Shown here in pieces: positions 21,960 through 29,288 of a stretch of DNA of 29,288 nucleotides. Under the pieces are notes generated by a model that was not told where the DNA came from, searched no databases, and was given only the letters and a program-made list of their open reading frames with translations. Both the position numbers and the translations under genes were made by a program. The first letter of the stretch is position 1, and every line of letters starts with the position of its first letter. The stretch comes from Spirogloea muscicola (taxonomy: Eukaryota; Streptophyta; Zygnematophyceae; Spirogloeales; Spirogloeaceae): assembly GCA_009602725.1 (NCBI GenBank), contig WELB01000112.1, positions 85,361-114,648 on the forward strand, written 5' to 3'.

Positions 21960-22330
21960 TCTGGGACGATCTTCTGGCTTGCTGCCTCTTGTGGGGCGCC
22001 ACCAAAGACTGCTTGCCAAATGGGCAGTAACTCATCTGTCTTCCTAGGTTACGATCTTAGGGCAACTTTACCCAACATTGTTGGCCTGCCTAGGCCAATA
22101 AATACACTTGCTTGTCAACAGCCCGCATGTTGCTCTGTCTTGGACCGTCGAGTGGTCAATGATGTGGTGAGTCTACATTGGTGGGCCGCAAACACATTCA
22201 CGAGAGCAGCGCATGCTCGCTCCTCACTGACGAGCCTGTGTGGGAAGCAGTCGGAGGACCCACGTCACTGGCGGCACTCACCGTGGCGTGGATGGCATTT
22301 GTGATGTGCGGTCTTTCAAGGGAATACCCA
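21960..22330. other. 3' flank of the YrdC gene
   Basis: No gene is seen. An AATAAA hexamer at 22097-22102, 138 bases beyond the stop codon, is a reasonable polyadenylation signal for the YrdC gene. Confidence 0.5.
22097..22102 (+). terminator. Candidate polyadenylation signal
   Basis: AATAAA on the coding strand, 138 bases downstream of the YrdC stop codon. It is positioned as expected but could occur by chance. Confidence 0.35.
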
Positions 22331-23200
22331 GGGGCAATTTGAAGCGCTGCTGCGTGCCAGTGTCAGAGCAAAGGGAAGATGCTCCTTCAGAAAGAGATGG
22401 TGGCTGTGAAAGGCCAGCCCGAAAGGAGTGGGCAAGGTCGAGGGGGCAGCACCGAGACGAAAATGCAAACTACTGGGCAGAACAGGTGGCTGGGATTGGC
22501 CAGCAACTCAAGAATCCTGGTCAACAGGGGCTGCTGAGGGAATGGGAAAGAAGCTCGTCCGAAGGGGGTGATGGCATTGAAAGGCCAGCCCAGAGGACAG
22601 AGCAGAAGCTCTTCCACAGGGAGGCGAGGGCTGTGGAAGGCCAGCCCGAAGGGCTGGACAAGGTGCAGATGGGAAGGAGTTTGTCCGGATGGGCCATGGC
22701 TGGGGAGAAGAGAGAAGGCCCGCGGTGCACATGAAATGAGAGAAGTGCGCGTCCATAGAGTAGAGGGGCTGGCAAAGCCAGCCCGAAAAGAATGGACAAT
22801 GTTCGAAGCCAAAGAAAGAGGTGCCGAAAAAGGACTATATTACCAAATACGACAACGCCCTAGGGAAGCTCAGTACCCGCGAGTGAGCAACATCAGGTCG
22901 GAGTAGCTCGTTGCCGGGAAGGAGGCACTCCGCAGAGACCCGGAGGCGGCGGCCAGAGCACGTCCTGAAATGAAGAGAGGAGAAGAAGTGGGAAGAGACG
23001 TGGCATTCCCAATGGGGGCAAGGGCTGCGAAAAGCCAGACCAAAAAGATTTGACAAAGGTGTGGAGGGGCCGACAAGCGTGTAGCAGCTACAAAGAAGAA
23101 AGGGCTCGCCCATTGAGGATATGGGCTGGAATAGCCAGCCCAAGAAAAAGAATGAACACAGTTCAAGAAGGGGGCTAATCGAAGCACTTAGGTGAAGCAC
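22330..23200. repeat. Cluster of hairpin modules with a retroelement tail (fragment G)
   Basis: About six plus-sense modules occur in series: near 22400-22440 (GGCTGTGAAAGGCCAGCC), 22570-22600, 22630-22670 (GGGCTGTGGAAGGCCAGCCC), 22765-22805 (GGGCTGGCAAAGCCAGCCC, GAAAAGAATGGACAATGTT), 23020-23060 and 23120-23160. Between them, the minus strand of about 22870-22965 encodes RALAAASGSLRSASFPATSY and SDLMLLTRGY stop. This is the terminal peptide of the retroelement family. Confidence 0.6.
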
Positions 23201-23500
23201 TACAAAGGGGCCTGAAGATGCTATGTCAGAACAGGGGGAGGATGGATCAGTCAGTAGTTACGAGTGAGGAGCCTCAGATCCGACAGACTAGCTGCCGGAA
23301 AACTATCTCCCTGACGAAAGTCGGAGGGCCGCAGCGAGAGCACGGCCTTCCGCACGGCCAGCACGCAGATGCAGAGAGAGGGCAGCCCAGAAAGTGCGGA
23401 CAGGGTCCGATGGCCCGGATGGCGCGAACAGCGCAGCCACGCAAGTGGGTGCCGGGAACGGGTGGACCGGTGACCCGGGTCAATAGCCGCGAGTGAGTTG
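23190..23500 (-). mobile_element. Retroelement tail fragment H
   Basis: Reading leftwards, the segment encodes HLRAGRA, then RALAAALRLSSGR and, after a frame change, SFPAASLSDLRLLTRNY stop near 23260. The tail continues to about 23190. Positions 23200-23335 closely match 29165-29288 in the same orientation. The coding sequence is frameshifted and inactive. Confidence 0.5.
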
Positions 23501-23855
23501 CTTTTGCTTGGCAGCCCGGGGGTGGCCGCGGCCCCCAGGAAGTATGCTCATCGAAATGGGGGCGACGGCTGTGGAAAGAGAGACTGAGCGCATCTCAAAG
23601 GAATAATGTGTACCAAGTGGTGGACGGTGTCATGCGCAGAGGCGTCGATGCGAAATGGCGTCGATGAGTCTAGATGAAGACAAATGCTGACGTACTAGCC
23701 TACGAGCTACACAATTCACCCGAAGATATTAGCTACCTTGACCAGCTGTCATGAAGAACAGTCTGATAAGAGGCCAACAATAACATTTGTTGTCAGTCGT
23801 CAAAGATCACAACACGTGAACAAGTCCAGCACGGTTTAAATTTGACTATGTAGCA
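23500..23855 (-). mobile_element. Possible 3' LTR of the gypsy element
   Basis: On the minus strand a run of nine G (23865-23857) and one A are followed by TGCTACATAG from 23855. A polypurine tract next to a TG start is the usual border of a 3' LTR. The far end is not identified and no matching 5' LTR is seen beyond 26420, so the extent is a guess. Confidence 0.35.
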
Positions 23856-23856
23856 T

Positions 23857-23865
23857 CCCCCCCCC
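23857..23865 (-). other. Candidate polypurine tract
   Basis: Nine consecutive G on the minus strand near the end of the PHD-containing ORF and directly before the putative LTR start. It is positioned as a second-strand primer site for an LTR element. Confidence 0.45.
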
Positions 23866-23910
23866 AACTGTCAGTCCTGGCACAGGTTGAGCAGTTGGGA
23901 GAGTATCTGA

Positions 23911-24045
23911 GCAAGTCGTACAAAACCAGTCATGCTCCGGAATCGAGTTTACTGGAGGTACAAGACAATGAATATGCCAACCTCTGTTGCAGTGAGAGCA
24001 CAAGAGCATTACACCTGCCTGATCTGTACACTCACAAACTTCACA
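23911..24045 (-). other. PHD-type zinc finger at the integrase C-terminus
   Basis: Residues 144-188 of the 212-residue ORF read leftwards from 24474 carry the spacing C-x2-C-x11-C-x2-C-x4-H-x2-C-x14-C-x2-C, with Trp two residues before the seventh ligand (DWFCTTC). That is the complete Cys4-His-Cys3 PHD signature. PHD fingers usually bind histone H3 tails. The preceding part (GESVYLKVKP, GPLVLQVVEKFASGVVRLRG) is the usual gypsy integrase C-terminal barrel. Confidence 0.85.
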
Positions 24046-26404
24046 AGATAGATGCTCAGACACACATTGGTTAGTGGGGTCAATAGTAGTATCTATGTTG
24101 GTGACTTCGTGTATTTGAAACAAACGAAAATTGGTGAGGTGACAACGAGCAATGTTCTGAATATGATCACTGATAATGCGATTGCATGAACCACGTAGGC
24201 GAACCACACCTGAAGCAAATTTCTCAACAACCTGAAGAACCAGAGGTCCGGTTGATGAGTCCAATGCGTCCTGTGGCTTGACCTTAAGATACACAGATTC
24301 ACCTACATCTATGTCTTTAGACTTAGGTTTATAAGTACGGATTGCAGCGTACCGATTTGTGTCGCGGTGTTGCGCATTACGCAGATTATTCGTGGCCATG
24401 GGCATATGCTTTTGAAAAAGCTTGCCCCTAGCAGTGCAAACCTTCTGCCAATTCACTGGATCATCCAGGTCCACAATGTCAGTACAGTACGGATGTTAGC
24501 TGGAATAACTAGATGCGACCGAACAGAAGAAAATAAGGACTATAGCGGGACAAAGAAGTCTGGTTTGACATGCGATAGCCCATTATTAACCATGGTAGAA
24601 ATCGGTCCCAGCGCTTCAAGCCATGTTTCATTTGCATATTGCATCAGACCTTTCTTTATCGTCTGCACCATCCGTTCTGCCAAACCATCAGCTTGCGGAA
24701 TATCCCTGGATGTTAGTCGATGATCAATGAAGTTGCGATCTAATAGCTGTTGAAAGTCGCCTTTGAATTCAGTACCGCGATCTGTAGGGACTTCTGCAAG
24801 AGCCCCATAGCGAGTAAGCACAACATCGCGGAAAACAGTAGCAATGTGTTCACTGGATTTGGTAGGGATGATAGCAGCTTCGACCCATTTAGAGAAATGT
24901 TATATCATAATTAGAACACAAGGCCGCTGCTGTTTCCCCAATCGGAGTGGTCCTGCCAAACAAGACTCCATCTGTAGAAGAGCCCCTCAATATGCAAAGG
25001 ATGCAACACCGGAGATTTTAGTGAGAAGGTACTACGGATACGATCGCACTCCTTACATTGTGAAAATACATGTATGACTGTTCTTGTCACAGCATGCCAC
25101 CAATACCTTGGCATAAGAATTATGATGGTACAATTAACACCAAAGTGTCCATAGTCTGTGTGGACATCTTGGACTAAGTGCAAACGATCAGCAGGAGGAG
25201 GGACAACCTTGGTTTCCGTATTCCTGATGCGGACGGATGAGCTGATTGTTTTGCCAAACATATGGCCGAGCTCGGTGTTTGATCCTGTCCTTTTGTATAG
25301 TAGAAAGATTAGGAAGATACATGCCAGTCTGGATGTAATAAAGAACTGGAAGATCTAGCCAAATATCTTTCGGAAAAGAAGGTATCATCAGGCACATCAA
25401 GAGCACAGGCAAGTGGCGAATACATAGCAATACAGGCCAAATAAGAAGCAGGACTACTGAGAGGTACAGACACAACAGCTACTGAAAGCAAAGCAAATTC
25501 TTGTTCGACAGACGCTGGCGTAGGGTTGCGGCTGAGGGCATCTGCATCCAGATTCTGTAGTCCTGGTTTATGGATAATCTCAAATTGATACTCCGTTAAA
25601 TGCAGTGACCATCTGGCTAGTTTGCCAGTCAGATGATTAGTGGTTAGTAGCCATTTCAAAGGTTGGTGATCCGTTATAAGCTTAAACGGTCGTCCAAATA
25701 AGTACGGTCTAAAATGCGTGACAGCCCAGACAGCTGCATGTCATTCGCCTTTGTAAGCTGAGTAATCTGTTGGGCAGCATTGTTAGAACGACTTGCATAA
25801 GCAATGACATAATTATGGTGATCTTCGTCCTGCTGTGTAAGTTCAGCTCCCATCCCGAGTTTGATCCAGTCTGTGTGCAGCTGGAACTCTTTAGCATAGT
25901 CCGGACGACGCAAAACAGGAGCTGTTGTCAGTGATCGCTTCAATTGACAACGAGCATTTTCCTGTTCTGATCCCCGATGCCATGGTGTATTTTTCTTGAA
26001 AGACTGTTAAGAGGACGAGCCAAAGAGCTAAAATGCTCAATATACCGACGATAGAAACTGGCAAGCCTTGAGAATGATCTCAAAGATGTAAGATTGGTTG
26101 GTGCAGGAATGGACAAGATTGGTTGCACTGAGTTGGATTGCCGGCCTTCGCGGGCCGTTCCCGACCCTGGGGCCGACTTGACCGTAGACGGTGACATCCA
26201 GTGGTCTGTTCTACGATCGCCCCACCACCGCTTCGATAGCGCCCACCCTGACGGTCTTGTCGGTGGTTGAGGTGCTTGCAGATGGGCTTCCCTCGTTGCG
26301 CCTTGAACGGTCTTCGGCCGGTTGGCGTCGTGCGTGGGTCTGGGCCCTTGTAGTCACTCCGCATTTGATGAGCAGTTGATGTTGTTGTTGTTGTCCACTT
26401 TCGA

Positions 26405-26635
26405 AACTGTTTAAAAGTAAGCACTTCAAATTTTTAAAAATCTGAAGTCAATCTTTCTAACATTTTTTAAAAAATGATCTTAACATTTTAAATTTATTAT
26501 GATATTAACTAACTTTAGAACAAATCTTGACATATGTGCCTTGTATTATTCTGTTGGCAGTAGTTTTTCTCTATTGTAGTAAAGAAACAAACTTAAATAG
26601 AGTTCAATCTTTCAATTTAAAACGAAAAGGATGAG
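26405..26635. other. AT-rich insert between two similar GTT-rich motifs
   Basis: A strongly AT-rich stretch, unlike its flanks, lies between GATGAGCAGTTGATGTTG (from 26367) and GATGAGCGGTCGATGTTG (from 26630). The two motifs continue similarly for about 10 more bases. I see no ORF or terminal inverted repeat inside. Confidence 0.45.
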
Positions 26636-26656
26636 CGGTCGATGTTGTTGTTGTCG

Positions 26657-26719
26657 TCGAGAGAGAGAGGAATAAAAGAAAGAGAAAGAGAAGGAGAGGA
26701 AGGAAGAGAGACGGAGAGG
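26657..26719 (+). repeat. GA-rich microsatellite
   Basis: A purine tract of GA, GAAA and GGA units (GAGAGAGAGAGG, then AGAAAGAGAAAGAGAAGG). Simple low-complexity sequence. Confidence 0.85.
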
Positions 26720-26862
26720 TGGTTCTTCATTGTTAGGGTGAATCACACACAAAAGTGTATGACCCAGCCTTGGAAGCCACATAGGAGAAAGGTGGTCCTC
26801 CATCCTTAGCGTCAATCACACACAAAAGTGGATGAGTCAGCCTAGGAGGCCACGTGTGAAGC
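26717..26862. repeat. 73-bp tandem duplication
   Basis: Units 26717-26789 and 26790-26862 align along their length, sharing AGGTGGT at the start and AATCACACACAAAAGTG in the middle. They have diverged clearly, so the duplication is not recent. Confidence 0.75.
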
Positions 26863-26929
26863 CCTGTTTTAGTCAGATCAACACATATAGGCTGTCGACG
26901 GGATATGGCACAACGAGGGCCTGTGTGGC

Positions 26930-27070
26930 CAAGTACAACGGCAAGCACACTGACAGATGTACATCACCTGCTGCTCACCTCGCTTAAGGGGGCGAGGGAT
27001 GTGAAAGTGAGCTCTCCCAAAGCCAGCCCGAGAAGAATGACAAGGGTTAATCAGATAGAAAGAAGGGGCC
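26930..27070. repeat. Non-hairpin retroelement-associated unit plus modules
   Basis: AAGTACAACGGCAAGCACAC, CTGACAGATG and ACATCACCTGCTGCT match 19025-19078 closely. A decayed hairpin module follows (AAAGCCAGCCC, GAGAAGAATGACAAGGG). It is contiguous with the tail of copy B. Confidence 0.55.
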
Positions 27071-27770
27071 GCCCATTGAAAATAGGGGCTGGAAAAGCCA
27101 GCCCAAAAAATAATGAACAAAGTACAAGAAGGGGGCCACGGGAAGCGCTAAGAAAAACAAGCACAATAAAGAAACAAAGCAGCTACGAAGCACTTAGTGA
27201 CCCCTGCGAAGCAACCTCAGGTCAGAGAAGCTGGGCTCCTGGAAGCGGGTCCCCTGGCCAGAGCCAGAGGCAGCAGTGAGGGCTCTGCCGGCACGCAGGT
27301 GCAGCGCGCGGGCCATAGACCTCTGCAGCGAGACGGCCAAGCGCATGCGGTACACCTGCGCTAGTGACCCGGCTGCAGGAAAGTCCACCGGCTCCCCAAG
27401 GAAGCGGCGGACGATACTGTGGCGTGCGAGCTGGTTGAGCAGCTCGAGCCACCAAGCGCCCAACGCCCCATGCGTGTCTATAGCCAGCGGGAAGAACTTG
27501 TCTTCCTGCGGGTGCGTATTTTCTGCCTGAACAATGTAATGGCTTGAATTGGCCTCGCTTTAATTTCATGCGCACCGCGCGCCTTCTCTCCTGTGGGTGA
27601 TCAGCATACTTGAGCTCCTTGGCCCGAGCGCCGCAGGCGACCGCATACCCAGCCTTCTTGGCACATTGAGCTGAGTGGGAGCGGTCGTATGGGTCAATGG
27701 TCACCACGTCAAGAATAAGACGTGGCCCGCCGGCTGGTGGGGTGGCCACCAGGTCGACGCGACGAGCGTG
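27070..27770 (-). mobile_element. 5'-truncated non-LTR-like retroelement, copy B
   Basis: This is the most complete copy. Reading leftwards, with the insertion at 27504-27599 skipped, it shows VDLVATPPAGGPRLILDVVT, IDPYDRSHSAQC, ARAKELKYADHP, FFPLAIDTHGALGAWWLELL, NQLARHSIVRRFLGEP, AAGSLAQVYRMRLAVSLQ, SMARALHLRAGRAL and SDLRLLRRGH with a stop at 27194. The D ... LDVV ... KYA ... FFPLA order resembles the restriction-like nuclease region at the end of some non-LTR reverse transcriptases. The tail has GGGCTGGAAAAGCCAGCCC at 27084-27105. From about 27084 to 27340 it is nearly identical to copy A. Confidence 0.6.
27504..27599. repeat. 85-bp insertion flanked by an 11-bp direct repeat
   Basis: Copy B carries extra sequence absent from copy A at the same place. 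TCCTGCGGGTG (27504-27514) and TCCTGTGGGTG (27589-27599) flank it, with one mismatch. The look is that of a small insertion with a target-site duplication. No terminal inverted repeat is evident. It interrupts the nuclease-like reading frame. Confidence 0.6.
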
Positions 27771-27779
27771 GAGACCGTC

Positions 27780-28060
27780 GGCCCGTTGCCCTTAATCCCA
27801 GCCCCAAGAGCGTCGCCGTCCACACGCGAGCAGCCCGTGCTATGGCTGCTGCCTCTGGATCTCGGCGGAGTGCCTCTTTCCCTGCAGCGAGCTACTCTGA
27901 CGTGAGGTTGCTCACTCGTGGGTACTGAGCTTCCCTTTGCATCGTCTCGTATTTTTGTTGTGTAGTCCTTTTTCGTAGCTGCTAAGCGTTTTTGGCCTTC
28001 TGTCAATTTGTTTTGGGCCGTCATTTCCAGCCCCTATCCTCAATGGCCGAGCCCTTTTGT
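27780..28060 (+). mobile_element. Retroelement tail fragment F, head-to-head with copy B
   Basis: The plus strand encodes ARAMAAASGSRRSASFPAAS and YSDVRLLTRGY with a stop at 27926-27928, the family's terminal peptide. The tail continues with TAGTCCTTTTTCGTAGCTGC and a hairpin module near 28005-28040. It starts within a few bases of where copy B begins on the other strand. Confidence 0.6.
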
Positions 28061-29160
28061 TCATTCTTTCTTGGGCTGGCTTTTCCAGCCCCTATCCTCA
28101 GTTGGCGAATTCTTCTTCTTTTTTCTTCACAACCCTTGCCCCCATTGGGAGTGCCACTTCTTTCACCCCGCTCCCTCGCTCTTGAAGAAAGTGCGCGCCC
28201 ATAGAAAGAGGAAGAGGGGCAGGCAAAGCCGGCCCAAAAAGAAGAAGTGGCACTCCAGATGGGGGCAAAGTGCACTTGCTGACTAGAGGTTACTGAGAGC
28301 CTCCTTGTCGTCTTAGCACTTAGTCCCCTGCTTTCTGTGCCATTCGGCTCCTCTTGACCTTGTCCATTCCTTTTGGGCTGGCTTCTCCCAGCCACCAGTC
28401 AATTCGGCCGCGCTTTTGTTTGGGTGGCTCTCCCAATGAAAACTTTGTTCATTCTTTTATTGGAAAGCTCCCAATGGGGGCTGGGAGAATGCCAGCCCAG
28501 ACAAAACAGCGCTTCCAAATTGGGCAAGGGCTGTGATAAGCCAGCCCAAAAAGGATGGACAATTTCCAAAGCCAAAGAAAGAAAGCGCGGCCATATTGAC
28601 TGGTGGCTGTGAGGAGGCCAGCCCAAAAAGAATTGACAAAAGGTCTCGGAGGGGCCTACAAGAAGAATGTGCTCGCCCATAGAAAAGGGGCTGGCAGAAG
28701 CCAGCCAAAAAAAAGAAGGAAGAAAGAGCCAGCCCAAAGGAATGGACAAAGTCTGAAGGAGCCGGATGGAGCAGAAAGGAAGGTACTAATCTAAGACGGC
28801 AGCAAGGGGAAGAGAAAAGCGCGGCCGAATTGACTGGTGGCTGAGAGAAGCCTGCCCAAAAGGAATGGACAAGGTCAAGAGGAGCCGAATGGCGCAGAAA
28901 GCAGGGGACTAAGTGCTAAGACTGCCTACTCATCATGCTCTGGCTTTTCGCAGCCCTTGCCCCCATTGGGAGTGCCACTTCTTTCTCTTAGATCCCCCTG
29001 CCCTCACGTATACCTTTTGTCAGTAACCTCTAGTTAGCAAGTGCAGGTCAGAATAGCTAGAAAGAAGTGGCACTCCCAATGGGGGCAAGGGCTGCGAAAA
29101 GCCAGCCCAAAAAGAATGCACAAAGGTTCAGAGGGGCCTAAGAGCGGTGAGCAGCTACGA
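28060..29160. repeat. Dense array of hairpin modules, mixed orientation
   Basis: Minus-sense modules lie near 28065-28100, 28365-28400 and 28935-28985. Plus-sense ones lie near 28215-28240, 28480-28505, 28526-28565, 28605-28645, 28680-28715, 28838-28875 and 29080-29120. Recurring companions are GTGGCACTCCCAATGGGGGC, AAAAAGAATTGACAAAAGGT, GCGGCCGAATTGACTGGTGG and CTCGCCCATAGAAA. This is the richest stretch of the window. ORFs through it have repeat-derived products such as GWLFQP and GLAFPA. Confidence 0.7.
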
Positions 29161-29288
29161 AGGGGCCTGAGGATGCAATGGTAAAACAGGGGGAGGATGG
29201 ATCACTCAATAAGTACGAGTGAGGAGCCTCAGATCCGACAGACTAGCTGCCGGGAAGCTATCACCCTGACGAAAGCCAGAGCCCGCAG
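29160..29288 (-). mobile_element. Retroelement tail fragment I, cut by window end
   Basis: Near-identical to 23200-23335, including GAGGAGCCTCAGATCCGACA and CTAGCTGCCGG. On the minus strand it encodes SFPAASLSDLRLLTRTY stop. It continues beyond the window. Confidence 0.6.

Larger units (their letters stand above)
23836..26420 (-). mobile_element. Decayed Ty3/gypsy-type LTR retrotransposon with terminal PHD finger
   Basis: Transcribed leftwards. Order: linker peptide with VTTRAQ (about 26360); RT thumb with LRSFSRLASFYRRYI (25988-26110); RNase H with LHTDWIKLGMGAELTQQD (25674-25943) and its end HKPGLQNLDADALSRN (near 25560); integrase zinc motif H-x4-H ... C-x2-C (HTDYGH and CKEC, 25046-25162); integrase core VPTDRGTEFKG and PQADGLAERMVQTIKKG (24540-24821); and a C-terminal ORF at 23836-24474. 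The order RT, RNase H, integrase is diagnostic of Ty3/gypsy. Protease and the RT palm and fingers are missing, and the frame is broken at several places (near 25940, 25670, 25300, 24900 and 24520), so it is not functional. In the core, 34 residues separate the second Asp and the Glu. Confidence 0.85.

Noticed and set aside
22240-22812. 164- and 141-residue ORFs through the module cluster
   Set aside because: The sequences are translations of hairpin modules and differ between copies only as the repeat does; no domain is seen.
23857-23865. C9 run as a sequencing homopolymer artefact
   Set aside because: Its place directly before a TG start and after the pol ORF fits a polypurine tract better, though its exact length may be unreliable.
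28060-29120. CRISPR-like array
   Set aside because: The repeats are irregular in spacing, mixed in orientation and imperfect, the setting is a eukaryotic genome, and no cas gene is present.
18800-29120. Bacterial-type intrinsic terminators (GC hairpin plus A or T run)
   Set aside because: The hairpins look like rho-independent terminators, but the genes are intron-containing and eukaryotic, and the modules do not follow coding regions of host genes.
1-29288. tRNA or rRNA genes
   Set aside because: No cloverleaf with internal promoter boxes and no ribosomal RNA motif was found on either strand by reading.

Overview
The window looks like nuclear DNA from a streptophyte, meaning a land plant or a close charophyte-algal relative. 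The basis is a class II HD-Zip transcription factor, a class II LOB-domain (LBD) transcription factor and a plant-type protoporphyrinogen oxidase, all split by GT-AG introns, in a repeat-rich background. I cannot place it closer than that. I recognise five protein-coding genes, and most of their exons could be joined in phase by eye. Each gene's 5' end lies in a very GC-rich, CpG-island-like block, while later exons are closer to average composition. Three single N characters (7593, 12937, 19445) sit in three of these GC-rich blocks and probably mark assembly gaps; the start codons of two genes are unresolved next to them.

Layout. 1-1524 (+): class II HD-Zip gene, cut at its 5' side by the window edge. 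2738-7161 (-): protoporphyrinogen oxidase, at least 16 exons, first exon unresolved. About 7162-7538: a short GC-rich gap shared head-to-head with the next gene. About 7539-9778 (+): queuosine-nucleotide N-glycosylase/hydrolase (DUF2419 / QNG1 family), eight exons. 9779-12470: intergenic, mostly repeats. 13403-14984 (+): class II LBD gene, four exons. 14985-19330: intergenic, again repeat-rich in its right half. About 19420-21959 (+): YrdC/Sua5-type threonylcarbamoyl-AMP synthase, eight exons. 22330-23500: repeats. 23836-26420 (-): decayed Ty3/gypsy-type LTR retrotransposon whose integrase reading frame ends in a PHD finger. 26400-29288: AT-rich insert, microsatellite, tandem duplication and more repeats.

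The repeats fall into two linked groups. One is a set of about ten 5'-truncated fragments of a non-LTR-retroelement-like ORF. They keep only its C-terminus, with an apparent restriction-like nuclease region in the longest copies, in both orientations. The other is a short hairpin module (stem GGGCTGG / CCAGCCC or variants, usually next to an A-rich AAAAAGAATGGACAAGGT-like tail). I counted roughly thirty copies by eye, many of them in or beside the retroelement 3' tails. This hairpin array and the PHD-ended gypsy integrase are the most unusual things in the window.

The five genes are not an operon. HD-Zip II and LBD are regulators, PPOX acts in haem and chlorophyll synthesis, and QNG1 and YrdC both serve tRNA anticodon-loop modification (queuosine 34 and t6A37). 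All assignments come from reading motifs in the sequence; no database search was run.
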